A stretch of 47,883 nt of DNA, taken from positions 1 to 47,883 of the forward strand of contig DASTOM010000022.1 in NCBI GenBank assembly GCA_035762545.1. The letters run 5' to 3'. Origin of the DNA: JANQRA01 sp035762545. Lineage in GTDB: Bacteria > Actinomycetota > Acidimicrobiia > Spongiisociales > ZC4RG35. The notes below the pieces were generated by a model. The model made no database searches. It was not told where the DNA came from and worked only from the letters and a program-made list of their open reading frames with translations. Below are positions 8,026 through 16,140 of this stretch, one piece after another. The position numbers were made by a program, and so were the translations under genes. Position 1 is the stretch's first letter, and each line of letters opens with the position of its first letter.

Positions 8026-8123
8026 CTGGAGGCGGTCCCGGCGAAGGTCCCCGTCCGGCGTGTCCTGGTCACCCGCTCACGTTAAGACCCGACCCGGTGG
8101 CCTTCACATCGAAGAGGGGACGA

Positions 8124-8702
8124 TCAGGAGGCGGCAACCGAACGCTGCATGAGCGAGGCGACCGCCTCGGCAATCCTTGCCGGATCGCGCCCCATGGCGA
8201 TCAGACGCCGGCCCGCCCCGATCATGTGGAACATGACCTCGGAAACGTCCTCCGGGATCAGGTCGGACCGAAACGACCCGTCTTCAACGCCCCTGACCAG
8301 GATCGTCCGTAGATCCTGATGGATGGGCTCGAGTAGCTCGAGCACCTCCACTTCCCGATCGGGTGACATCCCCGAGCCGGTGACCACCCTCCCGTTCGGG
8401 TCGGCCAGGGTTCCGCGGACAAAGACCTCTAGAGCAGCGGCCGCATCAGGGGCGGCCTCTATGGCGGCGGAGATGAAGCTCCTGGCTTGTGTGATCTGAG
8501 ATCGGGCCGCATCGAGGACGATCGACTCCAGATCGGGGTAGTGGTTGTAGAGAGTCTGCCGGCTGACCCCGGCGGCCTCCGCCACGGCAGACATGGACAC
8601 GTTGGGCATCCCCCGTTCCGCGACGAGTTGCAGGGCAGCCTCTCCGATCACGTGCCGTAACCCGGAACGGGCATCCGCGAGCTGGCTCTGCCACGTATTC
8701 AC
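8124..8702 (-). CDS. TetR-family regulator next to the ABC operon
   Basis: A 192-residue regulator with an N-terminal TetR helix-turn-helix (AVAEAAGVSRQTLYNHYPDLESIV, roughly residues 40-65) and a variable ligand domain. I choose GTG at 8702 because a TAATCT -10-like box lies 7 nt upstream (leaderless start); a TTG at 8738 would extend it by 12 residues without support. It is transcribed divergently from the FtsX-FtsX-ATPase operon, and the region between them contains repeated TGTCC/GGACA half-sites. It most likely represses that operon and itself in response to an unknown ligand. Confidence 0.85.
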   Translation of the reverse strand: MNTWQSQLADARSGLRHVIGEAALQLVAERGMPNVSMSAVAEAAGVSRQTLYNHYPDLESIVLDAARSQITQARSFISAAIEAAPDAAAALEVFVRGTLADPNGRVVTGSGMSPDREVEVLELLEPIHQDLRTILVRGVEDGSFRSDLIPEDVSEVMFHMIGAGRRLIAMGRDPARIAEAVASLMQRSVAAS

Positions 8703-8792
8703 GTCACCAAGATTATCGAGACATGGACAGATTGCCAATTTAATTTGACAATATGTCCATCAATAGGACAAAATGTAAACATGATCTGGACA
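8703..8792. promoter_or_regulatory. Divergent promoters with TGTCC/GGACA operator
   Basis: Plus strand: TTGACA (8745-8750), 18-nt spacer and CAAAAT (8769-8774), 6 nt before the ATG at 8781, so the ABC mRNA would be leaderless. Minus strand: TAATCT (8715-8710), 7 nt before the TetR GTG. Between the plus-strand -35 and -10 lies TGTCC-N7-GGACA (8754-8770). A further GGACA is at 8725-8729, pairing as a 7-bp inverted repeat with TGTCCAT at 8754, and another at 8788-8792. Binding there would block RNA polymerase. This is what a TetR operator looks like; the regulator assignment is inferred. Confidence 0.65.
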
Positions 8793-9881
8793 AGAGAGAT
8801 ATGGCGAGCAAAGGTCAAATTCGGCCTACTCGCTACGGCGGTTGGGCTCCTCTTCTTCCTGCTCGTATTCGTCAACACACTGAGTTCGACCCTGCTGGAC
8901 CAGTTCATCGGGGCCATCGAGAACAGCTCCGCAGATGTTCTCGTCTTCGATTCGGAGGCTCAGGCCACGATCCCGGCGAGTCGCCTGAGCATGGATGAAG
9001 TCGAGCGGGTGGCTGCAGTCGAGGGAGTCGCGGTCGCCGCACCGATCTCCGTGCTCGCTACCGAGGCCGAGTTGGCAGAGGAGGCTATCGACGTGTCCCT
9101 GTGGGGTCTCGAGATCGAAGGCCCGGGAACTCCGACTGACCTCGTCGAAGGCGGCTACCCCGAGGACAACGAAGCCCTGGTCGACACATCAGCACGGGAA
9201 GCCGGGTTCACGGTCGGTGAGATCGTCGATGTTGGAGGCGTGAGCATCGAGATCGTGGGAGTCGCTGAGAACGCCACGTACTCGGTGGCACCGACCCTGT
9301 ACGTCACCAACCCAACGTGGTCCGAGGCCTTCTCGGGTCTCTTCCCGCAGGCACCGGCCGCGCCGGTGAACCTGATCGGGGTGGCGGTGGACGTGGGGAT
9401 CGATGCCGGGACGGCGGCGACCGATATCAGCGCCCTCGATGGCCTCGAAGGTCTGTTGCCAGCTCAGGCGGCAGCCGCCACACCGGGCGTTTCTTCGATC
9501 GAGCAGTCCTTCGCCCTGATCACCGGCATCACATTCGTGATCGTGGCCGTGGTCGTGGGCTTCTTCTTCCAGATACTCACGGTTCAGAAGCTGCGTGTGT
9601 TCGCCTTGCTCGAGGCGCTCGGCAGTCGCTTCCGCTCCCTCGTCAGTTACGTGCTCACCCAGATCGGATTCCTCGTCACCCTCGGGATGGTCGTCGGCGT
9701 AGCCATGCTGGCCGGCGCAGTTGTTCTGACCCGCGACGTGTTCGCGATCTCGATCGACCCTCTCATCGTGGCTCTATTCGGAGGGGCGATCCTTCTCGCC
9801 ACACTCCTCTCCGGTTTCACGTCGATTCGCCGGATCGCGAAACAGGACGCGGCCTCTGTCGCCACCGGGGGTTCACGATGA
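8781..9881 (+). CDS. FtsX-like ABC transporter permease, first subunit
   Basis: A 366-residue permease of the MacB/LolC/FtsX type: one N-terminal membrane segment (FGLLATAVGLLFFLLVFVNT), a large extracytoplasmic domain of about 210 residues, and three C-terminal membrane segments (LITGITFVIVAVVVGFFF, VLTQIGFLVTLGMVVGVAML, PLIVALFGGAILLATLL). The ATG at 8781 begins MIWTREIWRAKVKF, the usual amphipathic N-terminus, and fits the leaderless promoter; an upstream TTG at 8745 lies in the -35 box. Its stop overlaps the next gene (ATGA). With the second permease and the ATPase it forms a mechanotransmission-type transporter or lipoprotein/peptide extruder. Confidence 0.93.
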   Translation: MIWTREIWRAKVKFGLLATAVGLLFFLLVFVNTLSSTLLDQFIGAIENSSADVLVFDSEAQATIPASRLSMDEVERVAAVEGVAVAAPISVLATEAELAEEAIDVSLWGLEIEGPGTPTDLVEGGYPEDNEALVDTSAREAGFTVGEIVDVGGVSIEIVGVAENATYSVAPTLYVTNPTWSEAFSGLFPQAPAAPVNLIGVAVDVGIDAGTAATDISALDGLEGLLPAQAAAATPGVSSIEQSFALITGITFVIVAVVVGFFFQILTVQKLRVFALLEALGSRFRSLVSYVLTQIGFLVTLGMVVGVAMLAGAVVLTRDVFAISIDPLIVALFGGAILLATLLSGFTSIRRIAKQDAASVATGGSR

Positions 9882-10969
9882 ATCTCGGGGTGAATGAACT
9901 GCGACGGACTCCGGGGCGGTTCGCAGCCGTGTCAGGAGCGGTCGGATTCATCGTCTTCCTGGCCCTCATACTCGCCGCCCTCTCGGATGGCCTCTATCTG
10001 GGTTCGACCGGGGCCTACCGATCGAGCGATGCCGACTACTTCGTGTTCTCTGCAGGTTCGGACTTCGAACTCTCCGGATCGACCATCGACCAAGCCACGG
10101 CAGAGGAGATCGCGAGCTCGGACGAAGTCGAGGCAGTCGGGCGTCTTTCCAGCTTCAACGCCACAGCCACATCCAACGGCGAAGAGCTCCAACTCACTCT
10201 CATCGGAGCTGATGAGACCACGATGCCATCGGTCGTGATCGACGGCACCCGACCCCAGCCTGGCGAGCTGGAGGTCCTGGTCGACGGACAGACCGCCCGC
10301 CGGGGTGTCGAGATCGGTTCGATCATCGAGGTCACCGACGGACCCAACCTCATCGTCGTCGGAGTGGCCGAGGACGCCGGGTTCGGCTTCACCACGGCGT
10401 GGACGAGCCACGATGTGTTTCACGAGGTCCGCTCCGAGGTGCGCCCCGAATTGGAGGCGCTGGCAGGAACCTCCCAGTCCCTCGGCGTCGTCAGCCAGGA
10501 AGGCGGGTCCCCGGACCTCACCGGAATCGATGAAGTGGAGGTAGCGACGGTTCAGGAGGCGATCGACGCCCTGCCTGCCGCGGCTCAGCAGAAGTCGACC
10601 CTCGACGCGATCGTCTACACCACCTTCGCTGTGGCAGCCATCGTCGTCGGGCTCTTCTTTGCCCTCATCACGCTGGAGAAACGCAGCGAGTATGCCGTCC
10701 TGAAGGCGATCGGAATGTCCAGCCGGACGCTGGTCGGGGCCATCTTCGTGCAGGCGATCGTTTCCTCGCTCGTCGGGTTCGTCGTCGGGTTCGGGCTCTC
10801 CCGTCTCGCCGGGCTCGTCATCCCGTCGGACGTTCCGGCCCTCTTCCTCGCACCAACAGCCTTCTCCCTCCTCGTCATAACGCTCGTCATGGGCTCGCTC
10901 GGCGCCATTTTCAGCTTCGGGAGGGTCATCAGGATCGACCCAGCAAGCGCACTCGGAGGTGCCGCATGA
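9878..10969 (+). CDS. FtsX-like ABC transporter permease, second subunit
   Basis: A 363-residue paralogue of the preceding permease with the same layout: N-terminal membrane segment (FAAVSGAVGFIVFLALILAAL), extracytoplasmic domain, and three C-terminal segments. KRSEYAVLKAIGMSSRTL is the cytosolic loop that couples to the ATPase in this family. The ATG at 9878 overlaps the upstream stop by 4 nt and its own stop overlaps the ATPase start by 4 nt, so the three subunits are translationally coupled. The two permeases probably form a heterodimer (FtsX-like type VII ABC exporter). No periplasmic adaptor is expected or seen. Confidence 0.93.
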   Translation: MNLGVNELRRTPGRFAAVSGAVGFIVFLALILAALSDGLYLGSTGAYRSSDADYFVFSAGSDFELSGSTIDQATAEEIASSDEVEAVGRLSSFNATATSNGEELQLTLIGADETTMPSVVIDGTRPQPGELEVLVDGQTARRGVEIGSIIEVTDGPNLIVVGVAEDAGFGFTTAWTSHDVFHEVRSEVRPELEALAGTSQSLGVVSQEGGSPDLTGIDEVEVATVQEAIDALPAAAQQKSTLDAIVYTTFAVAAIVVGLFFALITLEKRSEYAVLKAIGMSSRTLVGAIFVQAIVSSLVGFVVGFGLSRLAGLVIPSDVPALFLAPTAFSLLVITLVMGSLGAIFSFGRVIRIDPASALGGAA

Positions 10970-11643
10970 ACCAGAAAGCTCTCGAGGTCAAGGGCCTCAC
11001 CAAGATCTACGGCGAAGGTCACACGGCCGTCACCGCGGTAGAGGGAGCCGAGCTCAGCCTCGACTCCAACGAGTTCCTGGCCCTACTCGGGCCATCCGGG
11101 TCGGGCAAGACCACGCTGATCTCGATGATCGGCGCCCTGCTCACCCCGACCGACGGAAGCGTGCTGATCGGCGGCGACGATCTCGCCACCATGTCGAAGA
11201 GGGAACAGACCAGGTTCCGCGCCAACCGGATCGGGTTCGTCTTCCAGACATTCAATCTGGTCCCGTTTCTGACGGCCCGGGAGAATCTCACTGTTATGTC
11301 GTCCATCTCGGACCTGTCGAAGGACGAGATCAACGACAGGGCAGATCAGCTACTCAGGGATCTCGGTCTCGAGGATCGGAAAGGCAATCTCCCCGAACAG
11401 CTCTCCGGAGGCGAACGCCAGCGTGTCGCCATCGGGAGGGCCCTGGTGACCGATCCCGACCTGATCCTCGTCGACGAGCCGACCGCCAGCCTCGACACCG
11501 AGCTGGGCACCGCCGTCGTCAAGATGCTCGCCGAGGAGATCAAGGGCAGGAACAAGGCCGGGATCATGGTGACCCACGACCTTCGCATGGTCGACTACAC
11601 CGACCGCACTGTCGAAATCGTCGACGGGCGACTCGAGGCCTGA
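10966..11643 (+). CDS. MacB/LolD-type ABC transporter ATP-binding protein
   Basis: A 225-residue nucleotide-binding subunit with Walker A GPSGSGKTT (about residues 43-51), Q-loop FQTFNLVPFL, signature LSGGERQRV, Walker B LILVDEPTASLD and switch THDLR. The sequence type is that of LolD/MacB/FtsE-like ATPases, fitting the two FtsX-like permeases upstream. It starts inside the previous stop (ATGA) and ends about 30 nt before a strong terminator, closing a three-gene operon under the TetR-like operator. The exported substrate is unknown; candidates are lipids, lipoproteins, peptides or drugs. Confidence 0.95.
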   Translation: MNQKALEVKGLTKIYGEGHTAVTAVEGAELSLDSNEFLALLGPSGSGKTTLISMIGALLTPTDGSVLIGGDDLATMSKREQTRFRANRIGFVFQTFNLVPFLTARENLTVMSSISDLSKDEINDRADQLLRDLGLEDRKGNLPEQLSGGERQRVAIGRALVTDPDLILVDEPTASLDTELGTAVVKMLAEEIKGRNKAGIMVTHDLRMVDYTDRTVEIVDGRLEA

Positions 11644-11670
11644 CCGCCACGTTCCCTTGTGTGAAATAGA

Positions 11671-11701
11671 AAGAGCCGCGCCGTGGGCTGGCGCGGCTCT
11701 T
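11671..11701. terminator. Bidirectional rho-independent terminator
   Basis: A perfect 12-bp stem aagagccgcgcc / ggcgcggctctt with a 7-nt loop lies between the convergent ABC operon and the fasciclin gene. A T-rich tail follows on both strands (tcctttg on plus, tctatttc on minus). Confidence 0.9.
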
Positions 11702-11722
11702 CCTTTGCGGAGCGGGGTGTCG

Positions 11723-12322
11723 CTACGAGCTCATCGAGGGTGGGAGGAGAACCGCATCGATGACATGGATTACCCCGTTGGAGGCTTCCAGGTCGGCCAT
11801 GGTGACCACGGCCGTCTGACCGTCGAACCCGACAGTCCCGTCGTCGCCGACGGTGACCACCAGCTCTTCGCCGGAGAGGGTCTCCAGAGGGATCTCTTCG
11901 GCACCGGCGGCAGCAATATCGGACGAGGTGACGACCTCACCCAGCACGTGATATGTGAGGATGGCCGTCAGCGTCTCGGTGTCGGCGAGGAGCTCCTCGG
12001 CCGTCAGGCCCAGGGCTTCCAGAGCGGCAGCGAACGCATCGTTCGTCGGGGCGAACACGGTGAGGGTGGCATCGGGGTCGGCAAGCGCATCGGTCAGACC
12101 GGCGGCCTCCACTGCAGCGACCAGCGTCGAGAAGTCCTCGTTGCCGGCCGCAATGTCGACGATGGTGTCGCCTTCCATCATCTCCTCAGTGGTGGTGGTC
12201 ATGTCCTCGGTGGTCGAGGTGGCGGCCGCTGCTTCGGTGGTCGTCGTCTCGTCACTCTCCCCGCCACATGCGGCGAGGGCGAGAGCGATAACGGCAACCA
12301 GGGCGATTGTTCGGTTCTTCAT
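11723..12322 (-). CDS. Fasciclin (FAS1)-domain lipoprotein
   Basis: A 199-residue protein: lipoprotein signal with LALAAC (Cys19), a Thr/Glu-rich linker (about residues 22-50), then one FAS1 domain with VFAPTNDAFAAAL (H1 motif) and ILTYHVLGEVV (YH motif), ending ASNGVIHVIDAVLLPP. FAS1 domains mediate cell adhesion or matrix contact; single-domain lipoproteins of this kind are common in actinobacteria. ATG 12322 is preceded by GAAAGGA. The acidic linker and lipid anchor place it on the outer face of the membrane. The gene has its own terminator shared with the ABC operon and seems monocistronic. Confidence 0.92.
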   Translation of the reverse strand: MKNRTIALVAVIALALAACGGESDETTTTEAAAATSTTEDMTTTTEEMMEGDTIVDIAAGNEDFSTLVAAVEAAGLTDALADPDATLTVFAPTNDAFAAALEALGLTAEELLADTETLTAILTYHVLGEVVTSSDIAAAGAEEIPLETLSGEELVVTVGDDGTVGFDGQTAVVTMADLEASNGVIHVIDAVLLPPSMSS

Positions 12323-12397
12323 GTCTGTGTGTCCTTTCGAGCAACCGGACGGTGTGCTCACCTTCTATTCGGGGCGGGAGACGGGATCGGATGACAG

Positions 12398-12997
12398 TCA
12401 GACGGGGTGTGCGAATCGGGTGCGCAGGACATCGTCGAGACGGGATTGGCCAACGCCGCTGACGAACCACCAGCGACCAACGAGCAGCGAGACACCCGTG
12501 AGCGCTCCGAGGAAGGCCAGATAGACGATTCGCGCAGCCCCAACCAGGACGTCCCATCCCAGCCACAAGCCGGAGACGAAGGCAGCAATGCCAAGGACCG
12601 TGTAGAGGATCGTCATCCAACCGAACCACGAGAAGTCGCTTCCGAACGCCACACCCACCAACTTCCTTGATCTGAGGGGGACCAGGTAGCGATCTTCGAG
12701 TTCTGACCCCACCAGCACACGACGACGCATCGCAGCGTTGATCTCGGCTTCGAGCGCGCTGGCGTAACTGCGCGCCATGAACAAGTAGGAGGCATCGAAG
12801 GCGGTCTGATTCGCCCCGAGAAGAGCGACGATCGGGATGAGCAGGAAAGCCTCGGGCACCGACCAGAACCCGACCAGGGCAAGGACTATGACTCCGAAAG
12901 CCGTTGATCTCGTGTCGGCGAAGAATCGCTCGTGGTAGTAGCGGGTCATCCCGCGCATGCGTGCCAGCTGCTCGTGGGCGAGCTCGAGTTCGTGCAT
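12398..12997 (-). CDS. Small four-TM membrane protein, unknown
   Basis: A 199-residue protein starting at ATG 12997 (AGAGGAG upstream). It has an N-terminal amphipathic helix (ELELAHEQLARMRGMTRYYHERFF), two hydrophobic segments (FGVIVLALVGFWSVPEAFLLIPIVALLGA), a charged cytosolic loop rich in Arg/Glu, and two more segments (FGWMTILYTVLGIAAFVSGLWLG; ARIVYLAFLGALTGVSLLVG). I do not recognise the family. It lies between the fasciclin lipoprotein and the hotdog thioesterase on the same strand, 52 nt from the thioesterase, and may be co-transcribed with it. Confidence 0.75.
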   Translation of the reverse strand: MHELELAHEQLARMRGMTRYYHERFFADTRSTAFGVIVLALVGFWSVPEAFLLIPIVALLGANQTAFDASYLFMARSYASALEAEINAAMRRRVLVGSELEDRYLVPLRSRKLVGVAFGSDFSWFGWMTILYTVLGIAAFVSGLWLGWDVLVGAARIVYLAFLGALTGVSLLVGRWWFVSGVGQSRLDDVLRTRFAHPV

Positions 12998-13049
12998 CGG
13001 TCTCCTCTGAGTCAGCACCGATTCGAACCCGGACCGGAACCCGGATGAG

Positions 13050-13466
13050 TCAGGGTCGGGAGTAAGCCCCTTGAGCGACGGCGACGAGTTTGTCCGGCTT
13101 GCCGTCCACCCACATCTCGATGGTCCCGACCAGACGTCTGGAGCTGACCGAGTTGAGCGTGGCCCGGGCCAGGACATCTCCGTGCTGGGCAGGGCGGAGG
13201 AAGCGGATCGACAGTTCGCTGGTGACCGCCATCGGCTCCAGACCGAGGACCGTGAACGTGGCGAACCAGAAGGTGCAGTCGGCCAGGGCGAAGAGGGTCG
13301 GGCCCGAAATGTACGCCCCGGGACGCAGCTCCGCCTCGTCGAAGGTCCAACGCCCCAGGGCAGTTCCCTCACCCAACTCGACGCAGCGATTCCCTGCCGC
13401 GTAGGCAGCGGGGAACTCGGTTCGGACGAGCTCGTTCACATCGTCAGGGGTGAAGGTCAGGGCCAC
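13050..13466 (-). CDS. PaaI-like hotdog thioesterase
   Basis: A 138-residue hotdog-fold protein with PGAYISGPTLFALADCTFWF (hotdog helix; ALAD in the usual catalytic helix position) and ELSIRFLRPAQHGDVLARATL, as in the PaaI/YigI type of acyl-CoA thioesterases, which hydrolyse acyl- or aryl-CoA. The GTG at 13466 is chosen because TACTGT lies 6 nt upstream (leaderless); the longer open frame runs across the divergent YjbQ start. Substrate unknown. Confidence 0.82.
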   Translation of the reverse strand: MALTFTPDDVNELVRTEFPAAYAAGNRCVELGEGTALGRWTFDEAELRPGAYISGPTLFALADCTFWFATFTVLGLEPMAVTSELSIRFLRPAQHGDVLARATLNSVSSRRLVGTIEMWVDGKPDKLVAVAQGAYSRP

Positions 13467-13505
13467 GTCTGCACAGTACGACCCCTCCGTGTGAGACTGT
13501 GTTAC
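13467..13505. promoter_or_regulatory. 39-bp divergent promoter region
   Basis: Only 39 bp separate two divergent GTG starts. On the minus strand TACTGT (13478-13473) lies 6 nt before the thioesterase GTG. On the plus strand the best -10 candidate is GAGACT (13493-13498), 7 nt before the YjbQ GTG, a weaker match. Neither gene has a ribosome site, so both mRNAs are probably leaderless. Confidence 0.4.
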
Positions 13506-13913
13506 GTGGACAGCATCGAGATCAGAATCGACACCGGGACTCGGGTGGGGACCTTCGACATCACCCGTGAGGTCACCGCATTCTGCGCCGACAAGGGCGA
13601 CGGGCTCGTCTCGGTGTTCGTTCCTCACGCCACCGCCGGTATCGCCATCTTCGAGACGGGGGCGGGCAGTGACACCGACGTTCTGGGGGCCATCGATGAC
13701 TTGCTACCGGCCGATCCGGCCCGGTGGCGTCACGAGCATGGGACACCGGGGCATGGCAGGGATCACGTACTGCCCGCATTCGTCAGCCCCTCGATCACAG
13801 TCCCCGTGATCGGTGGTCAGCCTGCACTCGGGACGTGGCAATCGATCGTCCTCGTCGACACCAACGTCGACAACCCATCCCGGAGGGTGAGGCTCAGCTT
13901 CCTCTCAGGGTGA
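13506..13913 (+). CDS. YjbQ / UPF0047 family protein
   Basis: A 135-residue protein of the YjbQ family: VSVFVPHATAGIAIFETGAGSD, DLLPAD...WRHEHGTPGHGRDHVLPAFVSPSITVPVIGG and LGTWQSIVLVDTNVDNPSRRVRLSFL. Conserved His/Asp/Glu residues (HATAG, GHGRDH) form the usual metal or ligand pocket. E. coli YjbQ has weak thiamine-phosphate synthase activity, but the true role is unsettled. GTG 13506 is the only start that gives the family-typical N-terminus. Confidence 0.9.
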   Translation: MDSIEIRIDTGTRVGTFDITREVTAFCADKGDGLVSVFVPHATAGIAIFETGAGSDTDVLGAIDDLLPADPARWRHEHGTPGHGRDHVLPAFVSPSITVPVIGGQPALGTWQSIVLVDTNVDNPSRRVRLSFLSG

Positions 13914-13929
13914 ACTTGAGCTGATTCCA

Positions 13930-13941
13930 CCCATATATGGG
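13930..13941. repeat. 12-bp perfect palindrome
   Basis: cccatatatggg is a perfect palindrome between the YjbQ stop and the convergent carboxyltransferase stop. It is too short for a terminator alone and may be a binding site or chance. Confidence 0.3.
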
Positions 13942-14007
13942 CTGAGGAACCCCGGGTTCGAGGAGGCGCCGCGCCACGTCGTCGACGAGTAGGGAGTCTC
14001 AGTAGGT

Positions 14008-15741
14008 TCAGAAGAGGAGGGTAGTGACCCAGCGCCGGGAGTCGGCGGGATCGATGACGTCGTCGATCTCGAAGGCCTCGGCGACGTTCAGGGCGCTGCC
14101 CGCCTCGGCCATCTCCTCGACCCGTCGTTCCAGTTCGGCCTGGCGATCCTCAGGATCCTCGATTGCCTCCAGCTCCTTGCGGAATCCGAGCTTGACCGCA
14201 CCCTCCAGACCCATCGGTCCGAACTCGGCGGTGGGCCAGGCCACGGTGAAGCGAGGCTCGTGGAACCCTCCCGACGCCATCGCCTGAGCGCCGAGACCGA
14301 ATCCCCGCCGGGTCACGATGGTCCCGGTCGGGACCGACACTCCCGCCGTGGCCCGGAACAGAGCTCCGGCCGATCTCACCAAACCCTCCGCCTCGGCCTC
14401 GGGTCCGACCATGAAACCGGGGGTGTCACAGAGCGACAAGACCGGGATGCCCCAACGGTCACACAGGGCCAGATGCCGGGCAAAGCTGATTGCTGCGTCG
14501 TTGTCGATTGCCCCTGCGAGGTGAGCCGGGTCGTTGGCGATGATCCCGAGCGGTCGTCCGTCGACCCGTCCCAACCCTGTGATGGCGGCCGGGGCGAAGT
14601 CACGCCTCAGCTCGATGAAGGTGTCCGCGTCGAGGAGCGCCCCGATGACCTCTCGCATCTCATAGAGACGACGACGGTTGGCGGGCACGATCGACCGGAG
14701 CGCGGACTGATCGATGACACCCGGTGACTCCGTTGCTCCCTTGATCATCCCCAACAGACGCCGCGCCACCTCGACCGCGTCGGCGTCGTCTTCGACCAGC
14801 ACGTCGATGACTCCGTTCTCGGCCTGGGTCTTGGTCGGACCCACCTCCGAGGGGTGGAATCTGCCCAGACCGCCACCTTCGATCATCGCCGGACCGCCCA
14901 TCCCGAGATTGGAGTCGGGGGTGGCGACGATCACATCGCACTGACCGAGCAGAGCAGCGTTGCCGGCGAAGCAATAGCCGGTGTTGATCCCGATGGTGGG
15001 ACCAGGGATCTCGGCGAACAGGCGGAACGCTCGGACGTCGAGAAGGGATATCCCGTTCCAGTCGACGTCACCAGGTCGCCCCCCGCCACCTTCGGCGAAC
15101 AGCACGACCGGGAGACGTGTCTGCGCGGCCAAGCTGAACAGACGGTCCTTCTTGTGGTGGTTGCGTGCTCCCTGGGTCCCGGCGAGCACCGTGTAGTCGT
15201 AGGAGAGGATGATCGCCCGGTCGTCCTCTTCGGTGCCGGTATCGATGCGCCCGACTCCCCCGACCATTCCGTCGGCCGGGGTGTTGCGGATCAGGTCATC
15301 GTGGTCACGCCGGCTGGACTGGGCGGCGATGGCCAGGCCTCCGTACTCGACGAATTCGGTGCACAGGTCGGCGAGGTTCTCCCTGACGGTCCTTCGACCC
15401 CGGCTGCGACGGGCTGCGACCGCCTCAGGCCTGGCGTCGTCCCCCAGGAGGGAGTGACGACGCTCCAGCTCATCGAAGGCAGTCAGGTCGTTCCGGTCTT
15501 CCTGAACCTCCGCTGCTGGTCCGGAGAGATCGGGCCCGAGGCTCAGTAGTCGATCTCCCGCGGACACAGCGTCGCCAATCGCCACCTCGAGACTGGACAC
15601 GACGCCTCCCGATTCGGCCGTGACCGGGTGTTCCATCTTCATCACCTCGAGGACCACGAGGGTCTGACCCGGAGCCACCACGTCTCCAACCCTCACCGTG
15701 AGGGCAGCGACACGGGAATCGACCGGAGCGAAAAGGTCCAT
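14008..15741 (-). CDS. Fused biotinyl (BCCP) and carboxyltransferase protein
   Basis: A 577-residue protein with two parts. Residues 1-70 are a biotinyl/lipoyl domain with the biotin-lysine motif EVMKMEH (Lys35). Residues about 95-577 are a full carboxyltransferase of the acetyl-/propionyl-CoA carboxylase beta type: YDYTVLAGTQG (oxyanion region), GGGGRPGD, YCFAGNAALLGQCD, GGPAMIEGGGLG in the N-half, and LSLCDTPGFMVGPEAEAEG, FGLGAQAMASGGF and WPTAEFGPMGLEGAVKLG in the C-half. It would move carboxyl groups from biotin to an acyl-CoA. Biotinyl domains normally sit behind the biotin carboxylase, not before the carboxyltransferase. No biotin carboxylase gene is nearby, so one must act in trans. 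The start fits a leaderless promoter (TAGCAT, 6 nt upstream). Confidence 0.9.
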   Translation of the reverse strand: MDLFAPVDSRVAALTVRVGDVVAPGQTLVVLEVMKMEHPVTAESGGVVSSLEVAIGDAVSAGDRLLSLGPDLSGPAAEVQEDRNDLTAFDELERRHSLLGDDARPEAVAARRSRGRRTVRENLADLCTEFVEYGGLAIAAQSSRRDHDDLIRNTPADGMVGGVGRIDTGTEEDDRAIILSYDYTVLAGTQGARNHHKKDRLFSLAAQTRLPVVLFAEGGGGRPGDVDWNGISLLDVRAFRLFAEIPGPTIGINTGYCFAGNAALLGQCDVIVATPDSNLGMGGPAMIEGGGLGRFHPSEVGPTKTQAENGVIDVLVEDDADAVEVARRLLGMIKGATESPGVIDQSALRSIVPANRRRLYEMREVIGALLDADTFIELRRDFAPAAITGLGRVDGRPLGIIANDPAHLAGAIDNDAAISFARHLALCDRWGIPVLSLCDTPGFMVGPEAEAEGLVRSAGALFRATAGVSVPTGTIVTRRGFGLGAQAMASGGFHEPRFTVAWPTAEFGPMGLEGAVKLGFRKELEAIEDPEDRQAELERRVEEMAEAGSALNVAEAFEIDDVIDPADSRRWVTTLLF

Positions 15742-15753
15742 CGGGCGATGCTA
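15742..15753 (-). promoter_or_regulatory. Leaderless -10 box for the BCCP-CT gene
   Basis: TAGCAT (15753-15748 on the minus strand) lies exactly 6 nt before the ATG at 15741, with no ribosome site between them. Confidence 0.5.
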
Positions 15754-15807
15754 TGCCATCTTTCGGACGCCGTAGGGGCGGCTCCTACAGCTTTCGGAAG
15801 GAGAAAG

Positions 15808-15837
15808 GAGGGGGCGGCCCGTCAGGGCCACCCCCTC
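15808..15837 (-). terminator. GC-rich hairpin with minus-strand T-tail
   Basis: A 13-bp stem with one mismatch and GTCA loop (15808-15820 / 15825-15837). The minus strand continues with a C/T-rich tail (ctcctttctcc), as in an intrinsic terminator, yet no minus-strand gene lies upstream of it. The rest of 15754-16128 holds no gene I can support; a 42-codon plus-strand frame at 15915-16043 with a GGAGA-type site is possible but unsupported. Confidence 0.4.
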
Positions 15838-16140
15838 AGCTCCGGGTAGGGAGCACTGAGCTCCATGGGAGCACCTGTTACATCTGACGGGTCAGTGGCG
15901 AAGGGAGATGGGACATGTCGGTCAGGGTTGGCGACGTCATCCGATCTGGCATGAAGACCAGCGCGTGCTTCATTGCCAACTCCTTCGCTCGTACCCAGCT
16001 ACCCCTACTGAGAGAGACTATCTCGCACGGAGAGTGGTGAAGTATGGGCACAACGACCTATACGCGCGCTCAGACCAGGTCACGGGTCTCACAGCTGCCT
16101 TCCGCCGCCAGGCCGCTTGCTTGGGCAGTAGCGTCGAGTC

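Noticed and set aside
8745..8780. Extra 12 residues (TTG start) on the first permease
   Set aside because: The TTG lies in the -35 box and the ATG at 8781 fits the leaderless promoter.
9317..9877. Upstream extension of the second FtsX permease frame
   Set aside because: Arg/Gly-rich out-of-frame shadow inside the first permease; the ATG at 9878 with the ATGA overlap is the real start.
15915..16043. 42-codon plus-strand frame with a GGAGA-type site
   Set aside because: No similarity, no coupling to neighbours, and the adjacent promoter of the FAD enzyme explains the region.
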